Made by a program: the position numbers and the translations under genes. The notes below the pieces were generated by a model, which ran no database searches, had not been told where the DNA came from, and worked only from the letters and a program-made list of their open reading frames with translations. This document shows, one piece after another, positions 43,361-52,086 of a stretch of 64,000 nucleotides of DNA; within the stretch, counting starts at the first letter, position 1, and the number at the start of each line of letters is the position of its first letter. The stretch comes from Olivibacter jilunii (GTDB lineage Bacteria; Bacteroidota; Bacteroidia; Sphingobacteriales; Sphingobacteriaceae). The stretch is from positions 131,428 to 195,427 of the forward strand of contig NZ_LR027853.1 of NCBI RefSeq assembly GCF_900607235.1, in the 5' to 3' direction.

Positions 43361-45655
43361 ATGGCCCTAATTTTATCATTAATCATTGTTTTAAGCTTTA
43401 TATTCTTATTCTTTTATAAGTATCAGCCTGCAATTCCGGGTGCTTTAGGTACATTAGGTGTCTTTGGTGTATTTATTTACCTGTGCACGTATATCCAACC
43501 TGTAATTCAAGGAGAGAAAGTAATTGAGGCAGTTTCTTGGGTGCCTGAATTAAAGGTTGATATAGGTCTTTACTTGGATGGCCTAAGCTTATTCTTTGCT
43601 TTACTCATCAGCCTTTTTGGTGCTTTTATTCTTTTGTATTCCATTGAGTATATGAAAGGGAAGCCCAAAGCCAATCGTTTCTTCTTTTATCTATTCATAT
43701 TCCTGGCATCGATGCTAGGGCTGGTTCTCGCAGATCACGTTATTCTACTTTATGTTTTTTGGGAGATGACGAGTATATCGTCTTATTTTTTAATTAGTTA
43801 TAATAATCATAAAAAAAAAGCAAGAAGAGCCGCTTTACAAGCCTTACTGATTACCAATTTAGGTGGTCTTGCTCTATTTGTCGGGTTGTTACTACTCGGT
43901 CATCAATGCGGAAGTTTTCATTTATCGGCGATTATCCAAAATGGACAGACTTTGGCAGGAATGAGTACGATCATACTGCTTATTCTAATAGGGTGTTTTA
44001 CTAAGTCGGCCCAATTTCCCTTTCATTTTTGGCTCCCTAATGCCATGGCAGCGCCGAGCCCTGTTAGTGCATATCTTCATTCGGCGACCATGGTTAAGGC
44101 TGGGGTTTTTCTTGTAATGCGTCTGAATCCGGTTTTTTCAACCGATATCATGTGGCAAGTCAGTTTGCTGGCCATTGGATCAATTACTATGGTATTGGGA
44201 GCGATCAAGGCAGTGAAAGCCTTTGACCTAAAAAGCATCTTGGCATCTATAACCATCAGTACCCTTGGGGTATTGATGGCCTTGATTGGTGTTGGTAGTG
44301 ACTTAGCCTTGCAAGGGGCTTTACTTTACCTGGCAGTACATGCACTTTACAAAGCCGCTTTATTCCTCGTTGCCGGCAACGTAGATAGGCAAACGGGAAC
44401 AAGAGATTTGAGAAAGCTGTCCGGTTTATATCGAAATATGCCTTTTACCACATGTGCTGCCTTGTTGGCCGGCTTAGCTTTCGCCGGTTTGCCACCGGTC
44501 TTGGGTTTTGTTGTAAAGGAGAAGCTATATGAAGCTTTATTGGGAGGTGAAGAGTATCTGTATTGGTTTCTGATCGTTTTTATTATTACCAATGCGATTT
44601 ATTTTATGTTAGCAGTGAAATTAACCTATGATCTTTTTTTCGGTAAGTCGGTTTTATCGCAAGCTGTTAAAGAAGTATCTGTTATAATGTGGGGTCCTCC
44701 TGTTTTCCTGTCGCTGATGGGACTCTTGTTTGGTATAGGGGGCGCTCATTTTGAGTCGTTTTTTACAGTTGCCGCTGAGACAACCATGAACAAGCGTGGC
44801 GCTCGGGAAATCGATTTGTCATTATGGCACGGATTTAATACCGCTTTTATATTGAGTGGTATAACCTGGTTAATAGGATTGGCCTTTTATGTAGGAGAGA
44901 GCAAGTTTAGGAGATTGGCGGAGATAACAAAATTGTTTTCTTTGGATCATGCATACCGATCTATTTTACATCATTTGCAATCCTTCACCTATGTAGTAAC
45001 TCGTTTTTTTCAGCATGGCTTTTTGACGCGGTATTTAAAGGTGATATTCGTTGTCCCTATTGTCATGCTGAGTTGGATCTACATGGAGGGGAAACTTTTT
45101 TCGGAAATTCATTTCGACAATTGGAAAAGTTCATTCTCAGAGGTTTATGCCTTTTTTCCTTTACTTCTTATTTTTACAGGCACGTTGTTTATTTTAAGAA
45201 CCTCTTCCCGTTTGCGTATCCTGGTTTGTTTGAGCCTCGTGGGATATGGAATCGCTTTATTTTATGCTGTTTTTAGTGCTCCTGATGTCTCCATGACGCA
45301 ATTTTTAGTTGAGACGATCACGTTGGTGATTTTTACGATCGTATTGAACCGAATGCCGAAAAGTGCCAGCTTTCCCTTAGAGCCAAGAAAAGTATTGATT
45401 GCGGGTGTTTCCATTGCTTTTGGCATTATCATAACATGTATACTCATCAGCGTACAGCAATACCCGTTAAATCCTGCACTTAAAGATTTTTATATTCAGC
45501 ATAGTGTTCCCAGAGGCCATGGAGAAAATGTTGTAAATGTCATGCTGGTTGATTTTAGGGCTTTTGATACGTTTGGAGAAATGGTTGTATTGAGTATGAC
45601 TGCGCTTGGTGTTGTTGCACTAATTAATTTAAAATCGAAGGAGGACAAGTTATGA
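43361..45655 (+). CDS. mrpA: Na+/H+ antiporter subunit MrpA
   Basis: A 764-residue multi-helix membrane protein, the largest subunit of the Mrp cation/proton antiporter and a homologue of complex I NuoL. The conserved helix LLYVFWEMTSISSYFLISY holds the key glutamate (near 136), and the proton-path FHFWLPNAMAAPSPVSAYLHSATMVKAG (about 221-248) is intact. The C-terminal part (about 600-760) is the MbhD/MbhE-like extension with SAPDVSMTQFLVETITLVIF. It is the first of seven genes. Its end overlaps mrpB by ATGA. Confidence 0.96.
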   Translation: MALILSLIIVLSFIFLFFYKYQPAIPGALGTLGVFGVFIYLCTYIQPVIQGEKVIEAVSWVPELKVDIGLYLDGLSLFFALLISLFGAFILLYSIEYMKGKPKANRFFFYLFIFLASMLGLVLADHVILLYVFWEMTSISSYFLISYNNHKKKARRAALQALLITNLGGLALFVGLLLLGHQCGSFHLSAIIQNGQTLAGMSTIILLILIGCFTKSAQFPFHFWLPNAMAAPSPVSAYLHSATMVKAGVFLVMRLNPVFSTDIMWQVSLLAIGSITMVLGAIKAVKAFDLKSILASITISTLGVLMALIGVGSDLALQGALLYLAVHALYKAALFLVAGNVDRQTGTRDLRKLSGLYRNMPFTTCAALLAGLAFAGLPPVLGFVVKEKLYEALLGGEEYLYWFLIVFIITNAIYFMLAVKLTYDLFFGKSVLSQAVKEVSVIMWGPPVFLSLMGLLFGIGGAHFESFFTVAAETTMNKRGAREIDLSLWHGFNTAFILSGITWLIGLAFYVGESKFRRLAEITKLFSLDHAYRSILHHLQSFTYVVTRFFQHGFLTRYLKVIFVVPIVMLSWIYMEGKLFSEIHFDNWKSSFSEVYAFFPLLLIFTGTLFILRTSSRLRILVCLSLVGYGIALFYAVFSAPDVSMTQFLVETITLVIFTIVLNRMPKSASFPLEPRKVLIAGVSIAFGIIITCILISVQQYPLNPALKDFYIQHSVPRGHGENVVNVMLVDFRAFDTFGEMVVLSMTALGVVALINLKSKEDKL
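45638..45644 (+). promoter_or_regulatory. Strong Shine-Dalgarno for mrpB
   Basis: AAGGAGG lies 7 bases before the mrpB ATG, inside the last codons of mrpA. Strong Shine-Dalgarno sequences are uncommon in Bacteroidota, and I saw none as clear before other genes of the window. Confidence 0.6.
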
Positions 45656-46059
45656 AGACTGCGATATTGCAAGCTGCCGTTAAAGTACTTATGCCCATCT
45701 TTCTCGTGTATTCGCTATATCTTCTATTCCGAGGGCATGACAGTCCGGGAGGTGGCTTTATTGCGGCTTTGGTATTATCGATCGGATTAATTTTTCATAT
45801 GATTGCTTTTGGCGTGCCGGAAACGCAACAAACCTATAAGATTGATACAATGATTTTAACGGGAATAGGGTTGTTGCTTAGCTTTTCGTCCGCCATTTTG
45901 TCAATGATTTTCGGTGAAGGTTTTTTTTATGCGCTATGGAGCGATATCACTGTAAAGGGGATAGGCACAATAAGTTCAGTTCTTTTATTTGATATTGGCG
46001 TTTATATGGCTGTCACCGGGGCGATATTAAAAATTGCTTTTGCCATTTTTAACAGATAG
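45652..46059 (+). CDS. mrpB: Antiporter subunit MrpB
   Basis: A 135-residue membrane protein with four predicted helices. The family segment FRGHDSPGGGFIAALVLSIGLI (about 26-47) is the hallmark of MrpB. It overlaps mrpA by four bases and stops 4 bases before mrpC. It is an obligate subunit of the Mrp complex. Confidence 0.95.
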   Translation: MKTAILQAAVKVLMPIFLVYSLYLLFRGHDSPGGGFIAALVLSIGLIFHMIAFGVPETQQTYKIDTMILTGIGLLLSFSSAILSMIFGEGFFYALWSDITVKGIGTISSVLLFDIGVYMAVTGAILKIAFAIFNR

Positions 46060-46063
46060 GTTT

Positions 46064-46417
46064 ATGATCATAGGAATCTCAGTTTTGACGGGTTTTTTAT
46101 TTGCGGCCGGAGTTTACCTGTTATTACACAAAAGTTTTATGAAACTGATTGCCGGGGTTATTTTGTTTGGGAATGCCTGTAATCTGTTTTTATTAATTAC
46201 CGGCGGTTTGGTAGACAGCCATCCTGCATTTGTTTCAGGAAATGATGGAGCGGTGCCCTTAGATAATATGGCGGATCCGGTTCCTCAAGCTTTTATTCTA
46301 ACGGCTATTGTTATTAGCCTAGGTGTTCAGGCATTTGTAATCGTTTTACTTAAAAGAATCTACCAAACCAGTCATACCAATAATTTAGATGCTTTAACAG
46401 ATACGGATGATGTTTAA
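46064..46417 (+). CDS. mrpC: Antiporter subunit MrpC (NuoK-like)
   Basis: A 117-residue protein with three helices, homologous to NuoK. FAAGVYLLLHKSFMKLIAGVILFGNACNLFLL is the typical first half, and DPVPQAFILTAIVISLGVQAF the second. ATG 46064, 4 bases after the mrpB stop, is preferred to the in-frame TTG at 46034 that overlaps mrpB. Its end overlaps mrpD. Confidence 0.95.
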   Translation: MIIGISVLTGFLFAAGVYLLLHKSFMKLIAGVILFGNACNLFLLITGGLVDSHPAFVSGNDGAVPLDNMADPVPQAFILTAIVISLGVQAFVIVLLKRIYQTSHTNNLDALTDTDDV

Positions 46418-47933
46418 TGTCAATTCAATTTACCTTACGATAACGCCGCTCTTAATTTTTATGTTGGGTGGAATATTATGCTTGTTGTTTTATAAGCGTG
46501 TCAACATTCAACGGGCGGTTGTTTTGATTTCGACGGTGATTGCACTAATCAGCGGCGTAAAATTGGTAAAGGTATTGGCCCGTGAGGAGTTTTTAACCAT
46601 GCAAGTTGGTGGTTGGGAGGCTCCGTTTGGTATCACACTCTTTGTCGATCGTTTTGCAGGACTAATGATCGCTATGACTGCTTTACTCGCCGTTAGTGCA
46701 TCACTCTTTTCCTTTTCCGATTCCGTAATGCCTACGAGAAAAAAGCAAATCGGTTTTTACCCCGCTTTTATGTTTATGTTGGCAGGTATATCAGGGGCTT
46801 TTTTAACGGGCGATTTGTTCAATCTATATGTTTGGTTCGAGGTTATGTTGATATCATCGTTCGTGCTTATTACACTAGGTAGTAAAAAGGATCAATTACA
46901 AGGAGGAATTAAATATGTAATCATCAATTTTATTGCTTCATCGTTCTTGTTGTTAGCTATCGGTATACTCTATGGTACAACCGGTAATACCAACCTTGCA
47001 GCCTTAGCAGAAAGCTTACGGGACCCTGCTCTTCAAACTGTGACGCAATTAGCAGCGGTTTTGTTATTAGCAAGCTTTGGGATTAAGGCGGCGCTGTTTC
47101 CTTTTTATTTTTGGTTACCGGCTTCTTATCACACGTCGCCTATCGCTGTTATGGCTATTGTAGCGGGTTTACTAACGAAAGTAGGCGTTTATACGATGAT
47201 CCGAACGTTTACTTTATTGTTTCCTCTACAACAATATCATTATTTGCAGGTTTTTATACTTATTATTTCTAGTCTTACTATGTTGATGGGCGTGTTCGGA
47301 GCTATTGCTCAGCGCGATATAAGAAAAGTGCTGGCTTATAATTTAATAAGCAAAATTGGATTTATAGTTTATGGTTTAGCGGTATATACACCCGCCGCGG
47401 TTGCCGGGGCTATTTTTTACACACTGCATCATATGCTGGTTAAGACCAACCTTTTTTTTGTGGTTGGTATCATAGGAAAGGCCAGAGGTTCTTATCGCGT
47501 GAAAGATATTAATGGTTTATACGATCACTTTCCGCGCTTGTCTTTTCTTTTTTTTGTACTCGCACTAACCTTGGTAGGTATACCGCCATTTTCGGGTTTT
47601 TGGGGTAAGTTTATGTTAGTGGATGCCGGCCTCTCTGTATACGATTATCGTTCTGTCGCACTGCTATTAATAGTCAGTTTATTAACCTTATACTCGATGA
47701 TGCGTATCTGGGGAAAATGTTTTTTAACAAAATTCGATACGCGATTGGAACAATTGATCACGGAACGTGTTTTTATGAAAGAATATTACCAAGTATATAT
47801 CGCAAGCGTTTTTTTGTTTCTTGTAACGCTATGGATCAGCTTCAGTCCATCATGGCTGATTGAGTATACACAAAGAGCCGCCGAGCAGGTATTGACACCG
47901 AGTGGCTATATTAACGCGGTTATGCAGCGATAA
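46407..47933 (+). CDS. mrpD: Antiporter subunit MrpD (NuoN/M-like)
   Basis: A 508-residue, roughly 14-helix membrane protein homologous to NuoM/NuoN. FNLYVWFEVMLISSFVLITLG (about 132-152) has the conserved glutamate, and the lysine-bearing segment FGIKAALFPFYFWLPASYHTSPIAVMAIVAGLLTKVGVY (about 225-263) is intact. It starts at one of two adjacent ATGs overlapping the end of mrpC. Confidence 0.96.
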   Translation: MMFNVNSIYLTITPLLIFMLGGILCLLFYKRVNIQRAVVLISTVIALISGVKLVKVLAREEFLTMQVGGWEAPFGITLFVDRFAGLMIAMTALLAVSASLFSFSDSVMPTRKKQIGFYPAFMFMLAGISGAFLTGDLFNLYVWFEVMLISSFVLITLGSKKDQLQGGIKYVIINFIASSFLLLAIGILYGTTGNTNLAALAESLRDPALQTVTQLAAVLLLASFGIKAALFPFYFWLPASYHTSPIAVMAIVAGLLTKVGVYTMIRTFTLLFPLQQYHYLQVFILIISSLTMLMGVFGAIAQRDIRKVLAYNLISKIGFIVYGLAVYTPAAVAGAIFYTLHHMLVKTNLFFVVGIIGKARGSYRVKDINGLYDHFPRLSFLFFVLALTLVGIPPFSGFWGKFMLVDAGLSVYDYRSVALLLIVSLLTLYSMMRIWGKCFLTKFDTRLEQLITERVFMKEYYQVYIASVFLFLVTLWISFSPSWLIEYTQRAAEQVLTPSGYINAVMQR

Positions 47934-47979
47934 TGAATTTTTAATCTGAGTACGCATTCATACTTTGCTAAGAGAAATT

Positions 47980-48561
47980 ATGTTCATTTTATTTATTATA
48001 CATTTATTGGTAAGCTTTTACGCAAGTTATTGGATACTTGAGAAAATAACCTTTGTTCCGGAAACGGCGGGTGGCGCCTTGTTAGCTTTTCTTTTTTTTT
48101 ATACCGTTTTTTGGGGACTGTTATCCGTTTTTCAACGGCGCTATTTTAAACTGGTAATCCAGCTAATGTATCTTTTAAAATACTTCATTAAAGAATTTAT
48201 TCGTTCCAATGTGCGTTTAACAAAAGAGATTATTACGCCAAGGATCAATTTACGACCAGCGGTAGTAAAGGTACCTTTATCGCTTCATTCCGATATGGAA
48301 ATAATGATTCTCACTAATATTTCAAATCTCACGCCCGGCACTTTGATCGTTGGAATTTCGGACGATAAGCGTTACTTTTTTGTGCACACCATTTATCTGG
48401 AGGGAGGATCGTTGCCAAGCTTCAAGCAATATATGCAGGAAGGATTTGAAAAGAGACTGCTTCAGATTGCAGCCCTTTCGAAAGGCGTTAACACGATCCA
48501 AACGTCAGGAAAGGGCGACAATGAAGTCATGAAGAAAATAAACAAAACGAAGAAGCAATGA
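47980..48561 (+). CDS. mrpE: Antiporter subunit MrpE
   Basis: A 193-residue protein with two or three N-terminal helices and a cytoplasmic domain. LYLLKYFIKEFIRSNVRLTKEII and the PLSLHSDMEIMILTNISNLTPGTLIVGISDD segment match MrpE. The in-frame TTG at 47965 is an alternative start, but ATG 47980 is better. The end overlaps mrpF in ATGA. Confidence 0.93.
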   Translation: MFILFIIHLLVSFYASYWILEKITFVPETAGGALLAFLFFYTVFWGLLSVFQRRYFKLVIQLMYLLKYFIKEFIRSNVRLTKEIITPRINLRPAVVKVPLSLHSDMEIMILTNISNLTPGTLIVGISDDKRYFFVHTIYLEGGSLPSFKQYMQEGFEKRLLQIAALSKGVNTIQTSGKGDNEVMKKINKTKKQ

Positions 48562-48827
48562 CTATTTTTTCATATATTTTGTTGTTTTGTGTCTGCTTAC
48601 TTGCTCTTTCAGTTTTACTCGCTTTATATAGATTTATTGTAGGGCCGAGCATAGCAGACCGATTATCTGCTCTCGATTTAATATCTGCCTATTTAATCGG
48701 GTTACTGGTCTTATATGTAATGTTTACGGACAAACTCATTTTTTTTGACGTTGCCTTGGTTTTTTCCCTGATCGCATTTTTGGGGGCCATATCATTCGCC
48801 TATTATCTTGTAAACCAAAGAAAGTAA
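48558..48827 (+). CDS. mrpF: Antiporter subunit MrpF
   Basis: An 89-residue, three-helix protein. YRFIVGPSIADRLSALDLISAYLIGLLVLY is the family signature, with the conserved Asp residues in the first loop. It overlaps mrpE by four bases and mrpG by one (TAATG). Confidence 0.95.
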   Translation: MTIFSYILLFCVCLLALSVLLALYRFIVGPSIADRLSALDLISAYLIGLLVLYVMFTDKLIFFDVALVFSLIAFLGAISFAYYLVNQRK

Positions 48828-49186
48828 TGAACAATTTAACCTTAATTATCAGCGCCATTTTAGCCACGCTTGGTTCTTTTACCATGTTCGTTTCGGCAAT
48901 CGGTTTATTACGGTTGCCCGATTTTTATAGTAGACTGTCCGCTGTTACGAAAAACTCAACTTTAGGCGTGCTCTTGATTATCGCTGCGGCTGTATTTTAT
49001 TTCAATAACATTGAGGTACTATTAAAAGGGCTCGGCATCATGTTTTTCATATGCCTAACCTCACCAACTGCTGCTTATGTAATAGCGAAAGCGGCTATCC
49101 ATATAAATGTTCCATTCTGGTATAAAACGAATCTAAAAGACTTTCAGGATGATCGTAAAAAGGAAAATTTAAATGACAACCATTAA
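48827..49186 (+). CDS. mrpG: Antiporter subunit MrpG
   Basis: A 119-residue, three-helix protein with SAIGLLRLPDFYSRLSAVTKNSTLGVLLIIAAAVF, characteristic of MrpG. It is the last gene of the operon. Its stop is only 4 bases from the stop of the convergent MBL hydrolase, and no terminator lies between. Confidence 0.95.
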   Translation: MNNLTLIISAILATLGSFTMFVSAIGLLRLPDFYSRLSAVTKNSTLGVLLIIAAAVFYFNNIEVLLKGLGIMFFICLTSPTAAYVIAKAAIHINVPFWYKTNLKDFQDDRKKENLNDNH

Positions 49187-49190
49187 AAGT

Positions 49191-50033
49191 TCATCGCCAA
49201 ATGTCTTGCAATTTAAAGGTTTTATCGAGCCTTAATCCTTTTTCTGTTTGTTTAAGTGTACAGCATTCAATCAACGGATCGTGTTCTAAAAACAGAATAT
49301 AGTTATTTACAAAGGCTTCTTCTAGTATCGTTTTTTTCTCTTCCAGTGTTTTTAAGGGAAACATGTCATATGACATGATATAAGGCAACGGAATATGTCC
49401 AATGGAAGGCAATAAATCAGCCATATAGAGAATGGTTTTTCCATTATAGCTAATTTGTGGTAACATCATGGCTTCCGTATGGCCATAGGTGAATCGAATT
49501 TGGATTTCTTTTGTGAAAAAAGTTTTTTCATTTTCTTCGATAAATTGTAGTTTGCCGCTGTCCTGAAGAGGCAAAATATTTTCCTTTAAAAACGACGCTC
49601 GTTCTCTATCGTTGGGATAAATTGCCCATTGCCAGTGTTTTTGGTTTGTCCAGTAAGTAGCGTTTTCAAAGGCCGGGATTAATCTATCAGCTCGTCTTTC
49701 GACAGCGCCTCCGACATGATCAAAATGAAGATGAGTTAGCAGTACGTCGGTAATATCACTTTTTTGAAATCCGTATTTTGCCAATGAGTCATCGAGTTTG
49801 CTCCCATGCGGTTGATAATGACCAAAGAACTTGGCATCTTGCTTATCACCTAAACCTGTATCTATCAAGATTAACCGGTCACCGGTTTCTATCAATAAAA
49901 GTCGAGCAGCCCAAGTACACAAATTGTTTTCATCCGGTGGATTAGTACGTTGCCATATACTTTTCGGTACTACTCCGAACATAGCTCCACCATCCAATTT
50001 AAATAGTCCGGCTTCGATGGTATATAGATTCAT
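49191..50033 (-). CDS. MBL-fold metallo-hydrolase
   Basis: A 280-residue metallo-beta-lactamase-fold hydrolase. The zinc motif LLTHLHFDHVGG (about 97-108) is intact. Further ligands are RFTYGHTEAM (His near 180) and YMADLLPS (Asp near 205). It resembles quorum-quenching lactonases and related hydrolases of the AttM/YtnP type in length and order of motifs, but the substrate is not known. No signal peptide is present. It is convergent with mrpG. Confidence 0.88.
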   Translation of the reverse strand: MNLYTIEAGLFKLDGGAMFGVVPKSIWQRTNPPDENNLCTWAARLLLIETGDRLILIDTGLGDKQDAKFFGHYQPHGSKLDDSLAKYGFQKSDITDVLLTHLHFDHVGGAVERRADRLIPAFENATYWTNQKHWQWAIYPNDRERASFLKENILPLQDSGKLQFIEENEKTFFTKEIQIRFTYGHTEAMMLPQISYNGKTILYMADLLPSIGHIPLPYIMSYDMFPLKTLEEKKTILEEAFVNNYILFLEHDPLIECCTLKQTEKGLRLDKTFKLQDIWR

Positions 50034-50387
50034 GATCTTTCAACTTGTTTCTTTAATTGCTGAATATAATAAAAAAAATTAAATGAAAAGTTAAAAGCAT
50101 GTTTTGGTGTATTTGGTTCATATGGCATTATTTGTTTTAATGACATTTATTGTTGTATAATTTTTAGGATTTATTAAATACATTGTTTGTTTAGCTGATA
50201 TTTTTAATAAAATGATAAAAAAAATAAATAGGTGTTCTTTTTGTATAAGTGCTTATGTATTAAGGAGCTATAGTACTTGAATTGAAAGTGTATTTTGTAC
50301 AATGTGTTGATTATTAGCTATTTTTGAATTTTTTTAATCTTTTTTAATGCTTAGTTTTGACCTGGAATTTCAACAAAACAAATTTAT
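50034..50387. other. 354-base divergent promoter region MBL / pckA
   Basis: A very AT-rich stretch without coding frames. TAGTTTTG at 50352-50359 matches the -7 consensus and lies 28 bases before the pckA ATG. A TTTG at 50323-50326 is somewhat far for the -33 element (25 bases). No promoter was recognised for the MBL gene, and no repeat array is present. Confidence 0.45.
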
Positions 50388-51998
50388 ATGAACTCTACTA
50401 TTTCTGAACCACTAGATTTAGGGAATCAAAAATTTTATCCGAAAGGAAAAATATTTTATCAATTATCTGTTCCTGCTTTAGTTGAACATGCTATATTGAA
50501 TCGCGAAGGTGTGCTGACAGAATGCGGTGCTCTGGTTGCGGACACGGGGAAATTTACAGGTAGATCACCTAAAGACCGTTACATTGTGCATGATGATAAA
50601 ACGAAGAGCACCGTTTGGTGGGGAGATATCAATCAACCGTTGGAGGCGAAGTATTACGGGCAGTTATTAACTAAAATGATGCATTATATGAAGGACATCG
50701 ACCTTTACGTGCGCGACGGATATGTCTGCGCAGAGAAAAACCATCGTTTAACACTGCGAGTGATTACGGAGTCGGCTTACCAGAATATTTTTGCTCACCA
50801 TTTGTTTATGCGGCCATCTCGAAATGAACCATTATCATCCATTAACTGGACCATCTTGGCAATTCCCGGTTTTGAAGCAATTCCACTGGTGGATGGTGTA
50901 AGAAGTGCGAATTTTGTTATTATTAATTTTACGGAGCAAGTGGTGCTCATCGGTGGAACAGGTTATACCGGAGAAATTAAAAAAAGTATCTTTTCAGTCC
51001 TAAATTATTTGCTGCCAACAGAAAAGGGTATTTTGTCTATGCATTGTTCGGCAAATGTAGGTAAGGAAAGAGGCGACACTGCCTTGTTTTTTGGTTTATC
51101 AGGAACCGGTAAAACAACCTTGTCTGCTGATGAGGCGCGAATGTTAGTCGGAGATGATGAACATGGATGGAGTGAAGAGGGGGTGTTCAACTTTGAGGGT
51201 GGCTGTTATGCCAAATGTGTTGGACTTGCCGAAGAAAAAGAACCACAAATTTTTAATGCCATAAGATTTGGCACATTGCTGGAGAATGTTTGCATGCTAG
51301 GGGAGTCGCGCATACCCGATTATAACAACATTAGCAAAACGGAAAATACGCGGGCGGCTTATCCGGTTCATTTTATTAAAGGGGCCGTTGAACCGGCAAT
51401 AGCTGAACACCCAAAACATATATTCTTCCTCACGGCGGATGCCTTTGGCGTTTTGCCACCAATCTCGAAATTGAGCGTTGAGCAAGCGATGTATCACTTT
51501 ATTTCCGGTTATACCGCTAAAGTGGCCGGTACTGAGTCTGGCATCATTGAACCAACCGCTACGTTTTCCGCCTGTTTTGGAAAGGCCTTTTTACCCCTAC
51601 ATCCTGCAAAATACGCAGCTATACTTGGCAAAAAACTAAAAACGCATCAAGTTCAAGTTTGGCTAGTTAATACGGGATGGATAGGAGGCGCCTATGGCGT
51701 CGGTAAACGTATTCCTTTGGTTCACACACGTAATTTGATTCAGGCAGCTCTACGGGGTGACTTGGATGAGGTTGATTACCAAACGCATTTGATTTTTGGA
51801 CTTGCCTATCCAAGAAGCTGTCCGAATATACCGAGTGATATATTAAGCCCAAGAGACAGTTGGAGGGATAAGGAGGCTTATTTTGCTCAAGCCAATAAGT
51901 TAGCAGAAGCTTTTGCAGAAAATTTTAAACAGTATGAAGCAGAGATGGATATAAAGATTCTCGAAGCTGCCCCCAAGGTACAAATTGTTAGTTTATAA
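50388..51998 (+). CDS. pckA: Phosphoenolpyruvate carboxykinase (ATP)
   Basis: A 536-residue enzyme converting oxaloacetate and ATP to PEP and CO2 in gluconeogenesis. The ATP-binding P-loop GLSGTGKTT is at 236-244. Substrate motifs include FTGRSPKDRYIV (about 59-70), MHCSANVGKERGD (about 218-230), LVGDDEHGWSEEGVFNFEGGCYAKC (about 252-276) and TRAAYPVHFI. Length is standard. It is a single gene with a hairpin downstream. Confidence 0.97.
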   Translation: MNSTISEPLDLGNQKFYPKGKIFYQLSVPALVEHAILNREGVLTECGALVADTGKFTGRSPKDRYIVHDDKTKSTVWWGDINQPLEAKYYGQLLTKMMHYMKDIDLYVRDGYVCAEKNHRLTLRVITESAYQNIFAHHLFMRPSRNEPLSSINWTILAIPGFEAIPLVDGVRSANFVIINFTEQVVLIGGTGYTGEIKKSIFSVLNYLLPTEKGILSMHCSANVGKERGDTALFFGLSGTGKTTLSADEARMLVGDDEHGWSEEGVFNFEGGCYAKCVGLAEEKEPQIFNAIRFGTLLENVCMLGESRIPDYNNISKTENTRAAYPVHFIKGAVEPAIAEHPKHIFFLTADAFGVLPPISKLSVEQAMYHFISGYTAKVAGTESGIIEPTATFSACFGKAFLPLHPAKYAAILGKKLKTHQVQVWLVNTGWIGGAYGVGKRIPLVHTRNLIQAALRGDLDEVDYQTHLIFGLAYPRSCPNIPSDILSPRDSWRDKEAYFAQANKLAEAFAENFKQYEAEMDIKILEAAPKVQIVSL

Positions 51999-52002
51999 GA
52001 AA

Positions 52003-52029
52003 GTGGGGCGCTGTGTAATAGCGTCCCAC
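52003..52029 (+). terminator. Hairpin after pckA
   Basis: GTGGGGCGCT / AGCGTCCCAC form a 10-bp stem with one G-U pair and a 7-base loop, 5 bases after the pckA stop. There is no T-run. Confidence 0.55.
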
Positions 52030-52086
52030 CTTAACCTTACCTCTTGGAGAATGACTCGATGACGTTGGAGAGAGTTGCTGTTTAGC

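Noticed and set aside
49187-49190. A terminator between mrpG and the MBL hydrolase
   Set aside because: Only four bases separate the convergent stops and no stem is visible, so the Mrp transcript probably runs into the antisense of the MBL gene.
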